DNA from: Gymnorhina tibicen
Taxonomy: Eukaryota > Chordata > Aves > Passeriformes > Artamidae
Direction of reading: 5' to 3'
Assembly (NCBI GenBank): GCA_013399875.1
Contig: VXAZ01018984.1
Location: forward strand, 124,001 to 188,000
DNA length: 64,000 nt
Numbering within the stretch: the stretch's first letter is position 1; every line of letters begins with the position of its first letter. The translations under genes were made by a program, and so were the position numbers. Of the stretch, positions 42,501-56,385 are shown piece after piece. Below the pieces are notes generated by a model. That model ran no database searches, was not told the origin of the DNA, and saw nothing but the letters and a program-made list of their open reading frames with translations.

Positions 42501-45500
42501 TGCTTTCACTTTTTTCTTTTCATTTATGATGGCAGGTAAAAAAAAAAAGTCAGGTAAGGGTAACTAAAATATCCTAATTATATCGTGGCAAAGTGTCCAT
42601 TTTGTTACTGAGTCAACTTTAATAGCAACAGAAAGCTGGTAGAGAGCATGCAAAACTTAAAGGTTGCAAAAAGCTGGTTGGTGTTTGCTCGTGAGACATG
42701 TTGTAATGCAGTGAAGACTATTTGAGATCAGCTTTGTGGTGACTTGTGTGGCTGCACATGTCAGTTAGAAGGAGATACACTGTTTAGCAAGAGTTTATGT
42801 GAAACAGATGGATTATCCTTAGCTGTTGTAGCTGGGAACCCTTAGTAGCAGGTGAAGGCATAAACTGTGTGGGTCACTGAGCCTTTAATAATGAGCAGAG
42901 ACAACGCTCAAGTGTCCTCTGCCCTTTGTTGGGGCAGGTACCTTGACATAAATACAGGCATATTTAGTATTTATGAGAGCTACTATTTATATGTCTATGT
43001 ATGTATGATGAAAACATTCAAAACTAGGAAAAGTTCAAAAATTAGGCATATTTTTATATTTGATTTTGCTAATGGAGAATTTTATGATGCTGCACACAAG
43101 GAGGAGAAACTTGGTTTAAGCTCAAAAGGTGAATACAGGGAAGGGTGAAAGCTCATTATCAAAGCTGTTACCTTCTGAAACACTACTGATACAAAATGTC
43201 GCCACCTCTATTTAATGTCAACAGAGACCACTTGATTGCCCCAAAATGAGGTAATCTCTTTTATTCTTTAAAATCCATTTTTTAGATCTATTTTTCTGGC
43301 AAGTCTCTAATGTCAGTGATATTATTTTGCATAATCCTGTTGCCTGAAGCTAACTGGAGAAGGGAGAGTTTTGGACACATTGTATCTCTTAGAGTCTCAT
43401 AGGTAGCTCAGTAACTTGTTGGACCCCCAGAAAAAAACAACTGCCTGTATCCTGAAAAGAAGTTTGAGCCAAACAATTTTTCCTAGAAATGACAAAAGGC
43501 AGTCTATGTAACAAATGAAACAGGAGGTGTGCAGGACAGGCTTCAGGCTGAATTTGAAGAATGAAAATCTTAGACTTGGCAGGGGTAAAAGAGGCTCAGA
43601 CAATTCACCTGAGGTAATTACAAAATGTCTGGAAATGATGAAATGAAAACCATCAACATCTGCTTTTCTTGTTTTGGGAACAGTGGGCCACCCTGCAGAT
43701 TGAGGAGGGAGTAAAACAGCAGAAGGCGCTGGCACCTGAAAATTTAGTCTCCACTGGTAAGATCTCTGGATGAAGGGGACACAGCACTATTTATCTTATA
43801 AAAAGGCAACTATTTAACAATCTTACTTAGAATGGAGTTTGATGGGCAAATATCTGTTGAAGTTCCAAACCTACAAAAGCATGTTATAAACAAGAGAATT
43901 TCTGAATGATTGAGTCTTGTGAATAAAAGGAGTTAGACGCTAGTGTGGGTATAGAAAGAAATTGCTGATAAGCATTTGGGAAGCTGTCCCTGTTTTCATA
44001 AGTATTTTGTGCTTTCTGGCTCCATCAGCTCTCTCATTACAGGATTGGGAGGAATGAATGTTCTTTGTGCTTGACATGGCTCTGCATGGTTATCTTATGC
44101 TTCTTGTAACTCCTAGCATGCGAAAAATCCAGGGTCTCTCAAGTAAGAGTTACAGCATCCCATGAATCATTGTTCTAATTTGCACTCTTCTCTAGGCATG
44201 AGGATAAAATCAAAATAAATTTTTCCCCCAACAATTTTTCCTTTCTTCTTTGACCAAAGGGGAGAGGGTTAAGTTCTCATAGTAATCCTTTTGCTTGTAG
44301 TGCCATTTTTAGTCACTGGTCACTTAGGCTGCTTGGTTTGTCAGCTAATAATTTTCTGGTCTTATGATTTCCTGGGTGTTGAAGGTTTTACTGAAGTGCA
44401 GCTGGAGGAAAGTTTTGTGATTCTGATGAGGGGGAAGTAGGTTGATTGAGATAAATTAAGTGTATTTTATAATGCATATTTAATGTCATCCAATACACCC
44501 CCCCAAAAAAAAGAAAAGGTGGTGGGCAAACAAAAAAGCCAAGCATTATCTGGTATGAATCAAGAGAATTTTAGTCACTGTAACCAGACAGATAAGAATC
44601 TGGTCTCAGAGTGACCTCAGCAAACGTCTGAGACTTGCTGTCTTGTGGGGTGTAATTTTACAAATAGCAGAGCATGAATGTGCTGTTGTTATTCCTGCAC
44701 AATGTGTCTGTGTAATGCTGTGTATGTCTGGGGGGAAATCTAGTCACTTTCAAGTTTCTTGGTAGTGAAGTGACTCTTAAAGAAGAAGGGATGGGAAAAA
44801 CAGAAGGTTCAAGAAAAAAAATCCCAGAGGAAGGTGTTTGTTGCAGCTGAGAAACAATAAAACTAATCCACAGCAGCCAGAACAATAATCATACAAACAC
44901 TGCCTGAATTTGAGTCAGGGCACCAGGAGGGATCTGCTATCCTGGCAGTGTATTGGTGACATTTCTAGGTGTGAGTACCTATGTTGTTTGGTAAACGACA
45001 ATGAAGTAGGTGTTGTGCTCAAGGTTTTATTTGCAGCTTGCTCTGAATCCTTTTCTCCTTCCTCAGCAATTTAGGGGGGTTATATGGCGTAGGATTAGAG
45101 AAGTAACTTGTGGAATGAATTGTTAGTACGTAAATGAGGCATAGAAATGCCATTATGGTGCTTGAGTAGCATGAGAGCTATTTCTAAAAAGCACATGTAT
45201 TTACTCTCTTTGGAATCCATATTGTTCATTTCTCCGTGTGGAAGGAAGGCTCATTTCCTCATGCAGGGATCATCCAGAGAGATGAGACCCCCATGGAAGA
45301 GGAAGTTGCTGGCCGGTGCCAAGGATGCTTCAGCCTCGCTGATGTCATGTACTTCTCCAAGAAGGGCTGTGAGGCCATTGCAGAAGATGAAGTCACTCGA
45401 CGGTTCTCCTCTGAGGAGCTGCTGTCCTGGAATCTCCTTAGCAGAACCAATGCCAACCTGCACCATGCCAGCTGGAAACTGGCTGCTCTGTGGGTCACTG

Positions 45501-48500
45501 GCATCCTATTTCGGTATTGCCTCCTGCTGCCTTTCCGGTGAGCCAGAGTTGGTTGGGATTGTTTTTCATGGTACTTTTTACAGAAGCTGTGAAATAATAT
45601 GCTATTGGCTACTGCAGGAAGGAGAACCTGGCATGACCTTTCCAAGAAGCCATCTAAACTCAAATATCCCTTAAAAAAAGAGTAAATTTATCGTGTTCCA
45701 TAAGTTTTATTAGTAATTAATTTGTTTTTAAAATCCAGCAAAACTGGATTAAGTGGTTTGTGTGCTAGTTAGCTAGGGGTTTGTTGCTAGTTAGATGCTA
45801 TTAGTGCTGGAAGGAAGCATTGTGAAGTGGATCAGAGGGCCAAATAAAAATACCTTCTTGCTTACTCTTCCAGTTTTGCTTCTTGGAGTTTAATTAAGAT
45901 TATTTTACTTTGTAGCATCTGCTTGTCTGTTTTCAGCATCCTGTTGCTGGTGTTGGCTACTACAGTAGTGGGACAGTTTCCAAATGGCAGGTATGTGTTT
46001 GCTGAGGGCTCTTTCAATTCCTTCTGTATTTCTTTAAGCATTTGAAGTAGTAGTTGGAACACTCTGCTTGAGTCCAGAAGATTAATGTGGACTATCATGG
46101 GGTGACTTTTTCTCTCCTGTAAACTTATAGAGTGCTGTGAGAGAGAGTTATGGCAATGGTATCTGAAAGCAGACATGCGGTGTGAGCCTTAGTATGGTCT
46201 TTGTTGTAACCCCAGCTGGGGATAATTCAGAGAGTTTATACTGCATTGTCCTATGTATGCCTCCATAGAGCTGGGAATGTTTCTATGGCTTCATTTCTTT
46301 TAGAGTTAAAGGCTGGCTGAGCAACCAGGTCCAGATGGTATGTGCCACCTTAGGTATCCGATGTCTGAGTGGCCTTGTTCATTTCCACAACAGGTGAGTG
46401 GTGCCACCCTGCTCTTGTTAGTCTGGAATTTGTTTCTTGCAGTATTTAACGTCTCGAGTTTTGGAGCAGGATTCTTATTCCATTACTGCCTGGATACTTG
46501 GTGATGGTACAATTTGATTCAAAACGCTGTTTGGATCATTCATACTCTGTCAGGATGTTCACATGCCCTACTGTGTTTCCTGATGTGTTGGCAGGGTGTG
46601 TGTAGGTGATGTAGTACTGCCTTCAGACACTTAGATATTTTTCAGTGTTTGCCACCTGATGGGGCCTGAAGTCTGGAGAATAAACATTAACTAATTACTT
46701 TTATGGTTGTCATTGCAGGGAAAACAAACCACAGAAAGGAGGCATCTGTGTAGCCAACCACACGTCTCCATTGGATGTCCTAATCCTGGCCAGTGATGGA
46801 TGCTATTCCTTGGTATGAACAAGACAGTTGGTAAATATCCATAATGTTGAGATGCCCATAGATGTAGTGTTGGGTAAGAGGATAAACTTCCTGGTAGAAA
46901 GATTGGGATTTGACAGCATCCAAACTCGCATTCTGGACTTCAAAAAACCAGATGCAGGCAGGTGTGTACACAATTATGACCAAGGGGGTTGGTATAATTC
47001 GTCAATAAGCTTAGGAATGGTTGCATCTGTGTTTAGAATTTAATAATTTAAGTGTGTGTGTGTTTGCTTTGTAACAAGTTTCTTTTGGGCTTACAGGTTG
47101 GCCAGGTACATGGAGGGCTTATGGGACTTATTCAAAAATCCTGCATGCAAACCTCTCAGCATGTCTTGTTTGAACGTTCGGAAATGAAAGACCGTCACCT
47201 GGTGAGGAAAAAGTAAGGTAGTGAGGTGTTTGCTTCATTGTCTTGTCAGGTCTCGTAATTTGTCATCAGTGTTGTCATTTTTTGTCATCGGTTGTCTTTT
47301 TTTTTCTTTCTTTTTTTTTTTTTTGTGATATGTGATGTTTTGGTTTTGTTCTTTAGTGCAGATGGAAAGGAGCTCCATGCTCTTGAGTTGTAGGAAAGAC
47401 AGTTGTCTTGGAAAATGACCGATTTTGGTGTCAGTAATCTGCTTAGTGGTGATACTTGTGGTTTTAAGTGATGCAGCAAATGTAGTAAGATAGTGACCTG
47501 TCACTTAACTAAATGTGGAGAATCATTAGATACGCGTAAAAATGATGTTGTGAACCTAGAAGGCATGAAAACTAGAAATTTGGAATATATTTCAGTCTAA
47601 AGAAAAGTTTGACTGCATTCATAGCTGGAATCTGGGAAGTTATTTTCGCATGCTTCAAATACCACCATTCTTCGGTTGAAATGGTAAAATGAAGCTTCAT
47701 ACAGCTTTGTAGAAAATCAATTTTTTTAATTAGCAAGAGATACTGAGATAAAGGCATAAACCAGCACATATTCCAGCTGAGGCAACTGTCTGGCAAAGAG
47801 CAGTTGGGCAAGGGCTTTTCTTGTCCTGTGTGAGAGGTAATGGATATTTAGATTCTTGGACAAACATAAATATGAAGTTTACACTGAAATTTTATTTTCT
47901 CTCCACAGAATTAGAGAACACATTGCAGATAAGGCCAAGTTACCCATTTTAATTTTCCCAGAAGGTAGGAAACAACTGTATTGATTTTATTGCTTTTCTT
48001 ACTTCTTGCCATTGAGTGTAGTTTATTATATCCAGTCTTTACAAGTGAGGTGTTTGTTTTTAGTTCGTAGAATTAATTAGCTCTTGTGAGATATTAAAAG
48101 TCAGATTCTAGTATTTTACAACAGTTTTATGACAGTTTATTTGCTTTAGCATATAACATAATAAAGACATACAAGGCTCTGGGATTATGTTCCAGAACTA
48201 CAGCTTACTTTCTCCTTTAGCAACTAAGTCTCCTTAAGGCAGTTTAGGATTCATTTCCTGATGCTTTTCTCAGAGTGGATTAAGCCCTTCATCTGTTTTA
48301 ATTCTGACCAGGTACCTGTATTAACAACACATCAGTAATGATGTTTAAGAAAGGAAGCTTTGAGGTAGGAGGAACCATCCATCCAGTAGCAATCAAGGTA
48401 CTGTAACTGCAGTTTTCCAAACATGGAAGGATTGTTTGCAAAAGCTTCTCATGTCAGAGAAGCTGTTCATGTGTAAGCCTTGAAAAAGGATATGTTTGGT

Positions 48501-50248
48501 GTGAATAAAGTATTGAATAAGCCCTGAGACACAGAAACTTTTTGTGGTTTTAAGCAGTGTGGGAAGCATGTAATTTCTGTCCTAGGCTCCTGGCTCTTGC
48601 GTGCTCTAAAAATAAAGGCAGTTTTCTTGGAACTTCCAAGTCTTTCTGAGTAGCTTTAGCTAGGTCACTCTAGATCTGGAAGCGTTAGTTACTTTTTCTG
48701 GAACTATAACATTGCCTGAAGTTGTTAAAACTGGTGTGGGCATTTTCAAGGAAACCTTTGTAGTCAGCATATCTGCAGATAACAAGTTTTTACATTTCAA
48801 ATAAATCTTTTGCTGTAGTTGTATTACAACAGGCCTGTCACTGCTTGGGGTCCTGCATTGCTTGTAAAAGTCAACTGTTAGAAACTTGTAATAAATGTTG
48901 GAGCTTTACTCTGAATTTACTGATATTTTCAGGAGGTGTGATTAGATTTGCCCCTTATTTAATAAGTTGAATTGTGACTTTGTGGCTAAAAAAAAAGCAG
49001 TTTATGTGATTTAAACCAAGGCAGCTTATTCTTCTTGTCTTCCAGTATGATCCCCGCTTTGGAGATGCCTTCTGGAACAGCACAAAGCATTCCATCATGA
49101 CCTATGGTTTTAATGTGTTGACCAGCTGGGCTATTGTCTGCAATGTGTGGTACCTGCCACCGATGGTCAAAGAGGTTTTTATGCTTTTGTATGTTTTGAA
49201 AGTGCTTGTGAAATGTCTGGAAGGATGTCTGTGTTATTGTACAAGGTATTTGTGAATCTTTGTTGATAACTTAATGGACAAACAACAGGAAGCAACACTA
49301 TAGTCTTAATTTTAAGTGAGCATGGATTTATGTGGGATGCATCCCCTGCTCTGGCCAGACCTGGGACCTCAGGCTGTGTGTTATTTGAGATTGCCCCAGA
49401 GACCAGACCAGTCTCCCATTTAATTCTTTTTGGCACCAAATAGTGGCAAACCAGGATCAGCTGGAACTGCCCTGAGGTTCACATTCGGCTTGTGGGTCTG
49501 GCATAAACCCCAGTGCCTGCTGTCTGACAAAACATATCTCTTTAGGTGAGGTACAGAGAAAATGTCTATATTGTAAAGCAATTAATTAATATATTTTTTC
49601 AGGAAGAAGAAGATGCTGTTCACTTTGCTGACAGAGTCAAGGCTGTCATCGCTGCTCGGGCAGGAATGTCTGTGCTTCCTTGGTAAGAAGCAACACCTCT
49701 GGAACTGGGTTTAAAGCATATTTAGGTGTTCTATATTCTGAAACATTAGCATGGAATCCTTTAAAACTTGCTTTGTTTGCACTGTAGTCCGTCACCCTTA
49801 CTGACTCTGATTAAGCAAATATTACTTTATTACTTGAACAATTCCATTAGAATAATTAAAATAATATAGTAGATAGAGAGAAACAGAGCTGACAGGTGGA
49901 TCTAGACAGCAGGCAGTATCAGGTGAAAATTAATTACTTGCCTGTCAAATGCTGGGTTAAAAGAAGGGCATTGTTGTGTGGTAAGTCTTGGCAGTATAAA
50001 TCACTTAGCATTGTCTTACAAAAGTCAGCATTAAGATTGGAAACTGCTTTGACTACATAGTCTAAATACAGGAATGTATTTCTGCCTTGACCCTGAAGTG
50101 AGTTTAAGGCTGTTTCTTTTCTGTATCTTTCAGGGATGGGGGACTGAAAAGGAAAAAGGTCAAAGAGTCTTTCAAGGAAGAGCAACAGAAAAAATATTGC
50201 CAGATAGTAATAGAAAATGGATCTGTGGGAAACGGAAATGTTTGTTAA
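36574..50248 (+). CDS. GPAT3-like glycerol-3-phosphate acyltransferase, complete, 12 coding exons
   Basis: ER-membrane acyl-CoA:glycerol-3-phosphate acyltransferase, the first step of triacylglycerol and phospholipid synthesis. Exons: 36574-36729, 43684-43756, 45267-45537, 45916-45990, 46304-46393, 46719-46812, 47097-47212, 47909-47964, 48312-48397, 49046-49174, 49603-49682, 50134-50248. The spliced frame is 446 codons with all phases consistent; mammalian GPAT3 is 434. An N-terminal membrane segment lies at about residues 18-38 and a second hydrophobic hairpin at about 145-190. Acyltransferase blocks are intact: NHTSPLD (235-241, the HX4D motif), FERSE (278-282), FPEGT (308-312) and HPVAIK (334-339). 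The exon 3 start IIQRDETPMEEE and FSSEELLSWNLL are GPAT3/GPAT4-type. A second GPAT3 first exon begins 10.6 kb downstream, so this is one of a tandem pair. Which copy is the orthologue of mammalian GPAT3 is unresolved. The exon 10 donor (GAG|GTTTTT) is weak. Confidence 0.94.
36730..43683 (+). other. 7-kb first intron of the GPAT3-like gene
   Basis: It is bounded by a good donor (GAG|GTAAGT) and an acceptor ending in CAG before WATLQIEEG. Inside are only unsupported open frames, T-rich and TTTG-rich stretches (37710-37760, 39540-39600), and no recognised gene or CR1 copy. Confidence 0.6.
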
Positions 50249-50444
50249 ATGCTATTTATTTTATCTCATTTTTCCATGACTTATCTCTACCAGAAAATAG
50301 ACTGGTTTTATATTAAACCCAACATGTTTTCCTTCTGTACCTGTAAGATATTTTGCATGTGACACAGCAGGGAAACCATAAAGAGATATCCTTATTTAAA
50401 GTAAAATACTATAATTTTATAAATAGGAAAACATAAAATACGCT

Positions 50445-50560
50445 AATAAAATTCTCCCTGAGGCTGAGAAGAATCTACAGTAAGTTTAACTATGTTCATT
50501 AAAATACAATTTTAAAATATTTGCAATACTTTGAGGACTTTAATGGTTACTCATAATAAA
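50445..50560 (+). terminator. GPAT3-like gene polyadenylation signals
   Basis: AATAAA occurs at 50445-50450 and 50555-50560, about 200 and 310 nt after the stop codon. Either or both could end the transcript. Confidence 0.65.
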
Positions 50561-53500
50561 ACACTTCTGTACTCTTAGATTCTCTCAGGGACTTGGACTA
50601 GCAGTATTCCTGTGAGCCACAGTAACCATGTTGCTCTAGATAGATCTCCTGATGTCAGAAGACATGAAGCAGTTCACGAAAATAAGTTTTCTGAATTGCA
50701 TGTTGGAGAGGAAGTGTTGGATGTCAGAGGGAAAAAGCAGATGCTGACTTTCTCATTTGTGTCACGAGACCAGGGATGGCGTTGTAGAGTTTTCTGCTGT
50801 GACAAAGAGCAGAACGGTGTCCAGGGCAGCATGTCCCTGATGCCTGGGTGTGTGAGGCTGAGATAAATTAGTCCCAGCCAAGGACAGTGTCACAGAAAAT
50901 ATACTGTGTTTTTAAATTATATATTGTGGTTTTGTTAGATCCCTTTCTGTGTCTGTTTGTATGCATTATACAAATTAAAGAAAACCTGTGATGTGACATC
51001 CACTGCCCTCTATTGCTGTTATTTCTGGATAGCCACCTGTTTGTGTTACCACTGGATGGGAAGGACTTTTCCTCTGACAAGCCCATCCTCCAGGAATAGA
51101 GCAAGTGCACTTAAGGAGTATGCAATGGGAATGTTTCTGTCTCTTATAGTATTTATTGGTATAAAATATTTGCTCTCCTGGTAAGTAGCTACCATATGGA
51201 AAGATCTGGCTTCTTTAACTGTCTGAATGTCAGTAATGAAACACACACAAATAGGTGCTGTTTTGGCCAAGGTGCTCTTAAGACAGACATTGGTAAGAAC
51301 AGTTAATAATGTTTACGTGACAGCAGCCCACTGGCTGAAGTCTCAGAAAAGACAGAGGATCAGTCTTGGTGAACACAAATACATCCTGCAGAGGGACAGG
51401 TGCACAGATAGAACTCTGCCCAGTCCTGGAGAGTCTAGGAAAACAATATCCAGGGGAGGGGCTAACAGAAGTGATAATTGCCCTGAGGCTGCATGGCATA
51501 GAGGTAGCACGGAACTGAGCTCTCCTCTTCCGTGGCCAGGCCTGGCATTGCTCCAGGTATGTGAATTCCTTTGGTGGATCAGTCAGTCTAAGTGTTTGTG
51601 TCATGGGTAAGCAGTAGGAGAATCTGCCCTTTTGCACAGCTTTTAGCCACCCAGGCAGGGAGCGTGGCAGCAGTAAGGAAAATTGCCTCAGGCTCTCCTG
51701 CTATGGAACAGATCTACCTGCTCCCAGCTGTAGTAAGATGTGCTTCCATGGCTGTTTAAGCTGATGATTTACTTTCTAGATATAAAAATGAGAAGAAATG
51801 TGTTTGAAAAACCTGGTAACTCTCAAATGTCTTCAGTGTGCCAGAGTTTAAAACTGGGAGATTTTCTTTCTGTGTGACTGATTTCTGAGAGTTGCTAACA
51901 GAGACTGCAATAAGACAAGTGTTGAGAGCATCCTTCCCACACTAACGTGTGCTTTCTTCCTGCTCAGAGGTAAAATGGGAGCCTGAACAGGCAAAAAGAG
52001 GGGCCAGACATGGGAAAATATTGGGAGATAAAGAACAACTGTTGGAAGAGAAATTTTGTGCTTCTGAAAGAAATTAGGAGATTGACGTGCCTTTTCTTCT
52101 TGTCCTGCAACACTTCTCCAGCTCATCAAGAGAAGCCTTGAAATGTGTGGTCCTCATTACGGTTATGACTCCAAGCTGTGTAAAAGTAAAGCTGGGACCT
52201 CTGAATGTATGAGTATTACACGTCATCTGTGAGAGGATGGTGGGATTGTCAGAATTTTCTCAGCCATTTTTAGCTGTCTTGGCAAAAGAAGCTGAAAATT
52301 CTGTGAAGTGGGTACTTACATACGGAATGGAGAAATGTAAAGCAAGTGATGAACCCGCAAACTTGTCAATGACAAGTGAAGTGTGCTTTGTTAGCTGCTG
52401 GTAAAAATGCCAATCTGACTTGAAAGAGAGACTACTTTGTCTTGCCCTGCTTAAAAGAAGTGTTTCTCATTTTTGGTATTATTTTCTCCACCCACCTTCT
52501 ACCTCCTCCTTTCTTTTCTCTTGAAATGCAAATGAAGCACAGAATATATCAGCAGAGGCCGGCAATTGCTTTTACCTGAAATTGTATACTGCCCTTAGAC
52601 TGCCAAGGTTACAGGGGAATTGATTATTATCCAAAAGGTCTCCACAGATAGGTGTGTTTTCCTCCTCCACCAGGAGGGCATGGCAACAGTAAAAAGAACA
52701 TGTTCTTAGGACAACACGTGAGTGGGAAGCTGACAAACAGCTTATTTTTCGCAATCAAGGATCTTGCACTCATGTTACTCCGCCTCTTTGCTTATCTTTC
52801 ACTGGTCTTGCAGGAACCAGGCTTCTGAACTATTACAGCTCCTCTTTTTTACCATGTACCTTTGCAGGATCAAATGCAGCATGATCTCATGCTCACTTGT
52901 GCCAAATGATAGGCTGAAATGGAAGCAAGTGGAGTATTTGAGTGGATCAGGCAATCAATGCCCAAAACAAAGCCAATCAAGCAAAAAAAAATTAAAAATC
53001 TGTCAGTGTAAGTAATGTTTTTTGTTGTTTGGTTTTTTTTAATTAATCTGATAGCAGTGCAAACAACATAGACAAGATGTATCATCATCTTGGACAAGCT
53101 TCTGGGCTCTGTCTTCCTCCAGAGCACGAATTTCCTCTGTTGTTCACCATTTAATGTATTTGCCCTTCTGCTCCGTAACCAAGGAGCCTTGTTCTCTGAA
53201 TTGACAGGATGACCTCATCTCCAAATTGAATATGATACAGCGAATCAGTGCAGGGAAGACCTACATTGTAAAACATAGCCTTGCTTTGTAATTTGGTGCT
53301 GCTGGCTGGTACCTATGTATGAAGCATGTAAGGGATGCTAACTGTTGCTGTGGCACTAATGCATTGGGAAACAAACAAACCACAGCGGTCCCAGGTGCAT
53401 TCATCTCGAACTTGAGCTGCCTAAGGAAATGAGCCATGAGTTGAAAATAAATGTAGGTTGGAATGAATGAATAAAATAACTCCCTCTCATGATGTGGGTG

Positions 53501-53847
53501 AGGCAAAGAATAAAAATATCTGCTGTTTCTAACTCTTGAAGACATCACGGTTTGAACAGCTGTGTGGACAGAAAACCAGATATATTTTATAAACTCCTTT
53601 ATGTCCTTAATGAAACTCAGGCAGTGTGTTCATTTTTACAATAATCTTTCCCTGCAACATACCTGAATGTTAAGACTGATTGATGTAGCTAAAGTCCTTT
53701 ATTTCCTTGGCTCCAAATGTCTTTTGCTACCCCTGTGTCTTACATTTGGGCATTTAAATACTCATCTCCGACTTTTCCTCGCTGGCTGGCTGTTCAAGGT
53801 GCGTTCCCGTGACCGCACCTCTGAGCATTAGAAGAGCTGTGCAACGG

Positions 53848-53861
53848 GGGCCATCTGCTGG
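53848..53861 (-). promoter_or_regulatory. CTCF-like motif, minus orientation
   Basis: Read on the minus strand, CCAGCAGATGGCCC matches the vertebrate CTCF core CCASYAGRKGGCRS at 13 of 14 positions. Binding is inferred from the motif only. Confidence 0.45.
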
Positions 53862-56371
53862 CGTCCAGTCATTGGTAGCAAACTGCCTTGCACAGCCTGC
53901 TCTCCCATATCCAGGAAACCATGAAAACGTAGAAATAACGCTGCATACCCCACTGGATTTTTGAACACTGCTCGTGGTTTACTACCAGCAAAACTTGTGC
54001 TTGCTTGAAGTTTCAGCAGCCTGTGCTGTGTGGGGTTTCTCTAGGCTGTGGGAATCCAGAAGGCAGAAAGAACATCCTCTGCCTGTTTTAAATAATTTTA
54101 AATAATTTAACCCCCGTGGACAGTGCTGTATTTGACCTTTGTCCATAGAGAAAACTTCTAACCTTTTCGGTAGAATTAGATGATAGGATATTTTGTAAAG
54201 TTATCATAGGGTGAAAATCTAAAGGTTTTGGGTTTATTAATGTAGCAAATAGCTAAAGAGCAAAAAACTCCAAAGTGGAGGATTGATGTAGTTTCTAAGT
54301 TTCTTCTACTTCTTCTATCCCTCCATGTTCTGCAGTAAAAGCAGTTTCAAAGGATTGGATGAAAAATTCCGCAGTTCCGGTGGGCATTTGTTAAGTATTG
54401 GTAAATAAATGAAAATATCTTTCGTTTTAAGTCCTTATTGGGTAATTTACCTTTAAAAAGGCCGTGTTATCTTGATTCTGCGGACATTCAGAGGACATTT
54501 TAAGAACATTCAGAACTCTCCGGACTCTCTGCTGTACTCCTTGCTCTATTCTTAACTTTTCTGATAAGACTTAATAAACTATCTGAAAGCAGAGAGCGAT
54601 GGACGTCTCATTAGTATTTGGGATCTCAAATCCTCCCTCATCAGGGGAAGTCTGGTTTAAGGCACAGCAAAACCAACAGGTGGAATTCAAAACAGAATCT
54701 CACACTAGGCCATCTCTTCCCTGTCACAAACCAAAATCAGAACTTCTGTCCTTTAGGTCATTCAAAATCAGGTAGGGGTCTAACCCCTGAGATTTTTTTT
54801 TTTTTGTATTTTAAAACTCAGTAGAAGGGACAAACCTGGGATGATCCTGGAGGCAGTACAACATTTGCATTTGCTGGGATGAGTGTCTTCAGTACCTTGA
54901 GGCTGTCTGATCTTGATCTGGGACTGGGGATGCTTTTAGAATAAGTTTTCAGGATAATGCCTTTCCTTGAGCTGCAGTAAGAACTACAAACTGTTAGTGC
55001 CAAGTTTAACAACCCAGCAATTCACTCCAACTCTTCCATGTGCAGCTTGTCCTGAACAAAACCAAGAAAAGCAGCCTGGGCTGCTCCTCCCTCTAAGGAA
55101 CCTATTTTGGTTACACATGCAGTCTGAGGCCTGTTCTCAAGCAGACCAGTGGAGATTGGTCACATCTGTCACAGATGAGACCTCTGGGGTTTCTGGCCTC
55201 TTTGTGAGATCTGTTTTTGGAAATGTTTCCGCTGAGGTGTTGTTCAGACACTTTTGAGCAGGTTTCTCAGCTGTGGCACAGACTGGGGAGATGACCTGTG
55301 AGGAGTTCACAGGTTCATTTGGTGTTGGAAAAGGAGGCTCAGAAGTTAGTGGACATCCAGCAGACAGAGGCCTGCCTTCCTGGCTCTTTGGTTTTTTTAT
55401 TGTTTTTTTGCATAGACAGGCAGGACCTTAGCTTTGTAGCCGTTTCTCCTCTCCCCTCCTCCTCTGTTTATTATTCTATTTAAGGATGGCTCCTCAATTA
55501 GTGTACCAGACTCCTCTGTGAGCAGAGTTCATCGTGATCAATTGTCATCAAGGCTTGCGTTTAGTACATCCAATCAATGCTATTCTATATAATGGCTGTG
55601 GTATTGACTGATTTCTAATTTTACAGTATGTTGAGCCCTGTTGAACTCTTTTAATATGATAATTGCTTTACTAATCAGTAGTCATGATTCGTGTGCTGTT
55701 GTGGATTATTGACATCAGTTGATATCCCCTGGTATTTCTGTTTGACAGTATGAAAGATGCATGTGGTGAAAGAGGTGTAATATCTAAACTGTGAATATTA
55801 ATCAGAGTTAATATTGGGAAAAGTACTATATCCTTGCATATCAAACTTTTAAGAAGTAGGTTATTAAACAATTTGGAAAGGTGTATGTCTTTTTATAAGG
55901 GATAGTTATTAATAACTATGTTTTAAGTTTATACAGACATCTTTTAAATAGCCTATTTTGTAAGCATTCACTAGTTCATACATTAAATACTGCATTTATC
56001 AATTATATAATAGATTATTTTTTCTAAAATGCTCATCATATATGGCTATGGGCAGTCCCTTTTTCTCATATAATTTATAACTTTAAATAAGATGTATGTA
56101 CATGCATTCAATGAAATAATAATTGAAGTATGTTATACTTCAAATGACCACTCTGCCTTGTGTTTTATGAATATAATTTTCTGAAATCCACCTAGAAGGT
56201 GGATCAATATAAAAATTACCTTCTTGTTAGATTTGAGCTGAGGCTGATTTTTATCCAGGTGCTGTCTTAAGACATTTGGGCTCTTAAATTATTCTTTGCA
56301 TGTTGCAGTGTCCGTGTGACACGGGGATCTGGTGGGTGCATAGAGCTCAAGGATTACACTGCACGGCAGGA

Positions 56372-56385
56372 CCAGGAGGTGGCAC
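56372..56385 (+). promoter_or_regulatory. CTCF-like motif, plus orientation
   Basis: CCAGGAGGTGGCAC matches the CTCF core CCASYAGRKGGCRS at 13 of 14 positions. It lies in a locally GC-richer pocket of an AT-rich stretch. Together with the minus-strand motif 2.5 kb to the left it forms a divergent pair. Confidence 0.45.

Noticed and set aside
46828..47043. 71-codon frame inside the GPAT3-like gene
   Set aside because: It lies in the intron between the NHTSPLD exon and the FERSE exon. Splicing around it gives the conserved protein.
52668..52681. Third CTCF-like string (CACCAGGAGGGCAT)
   Set aside because: It mismatches the core at several key positions.
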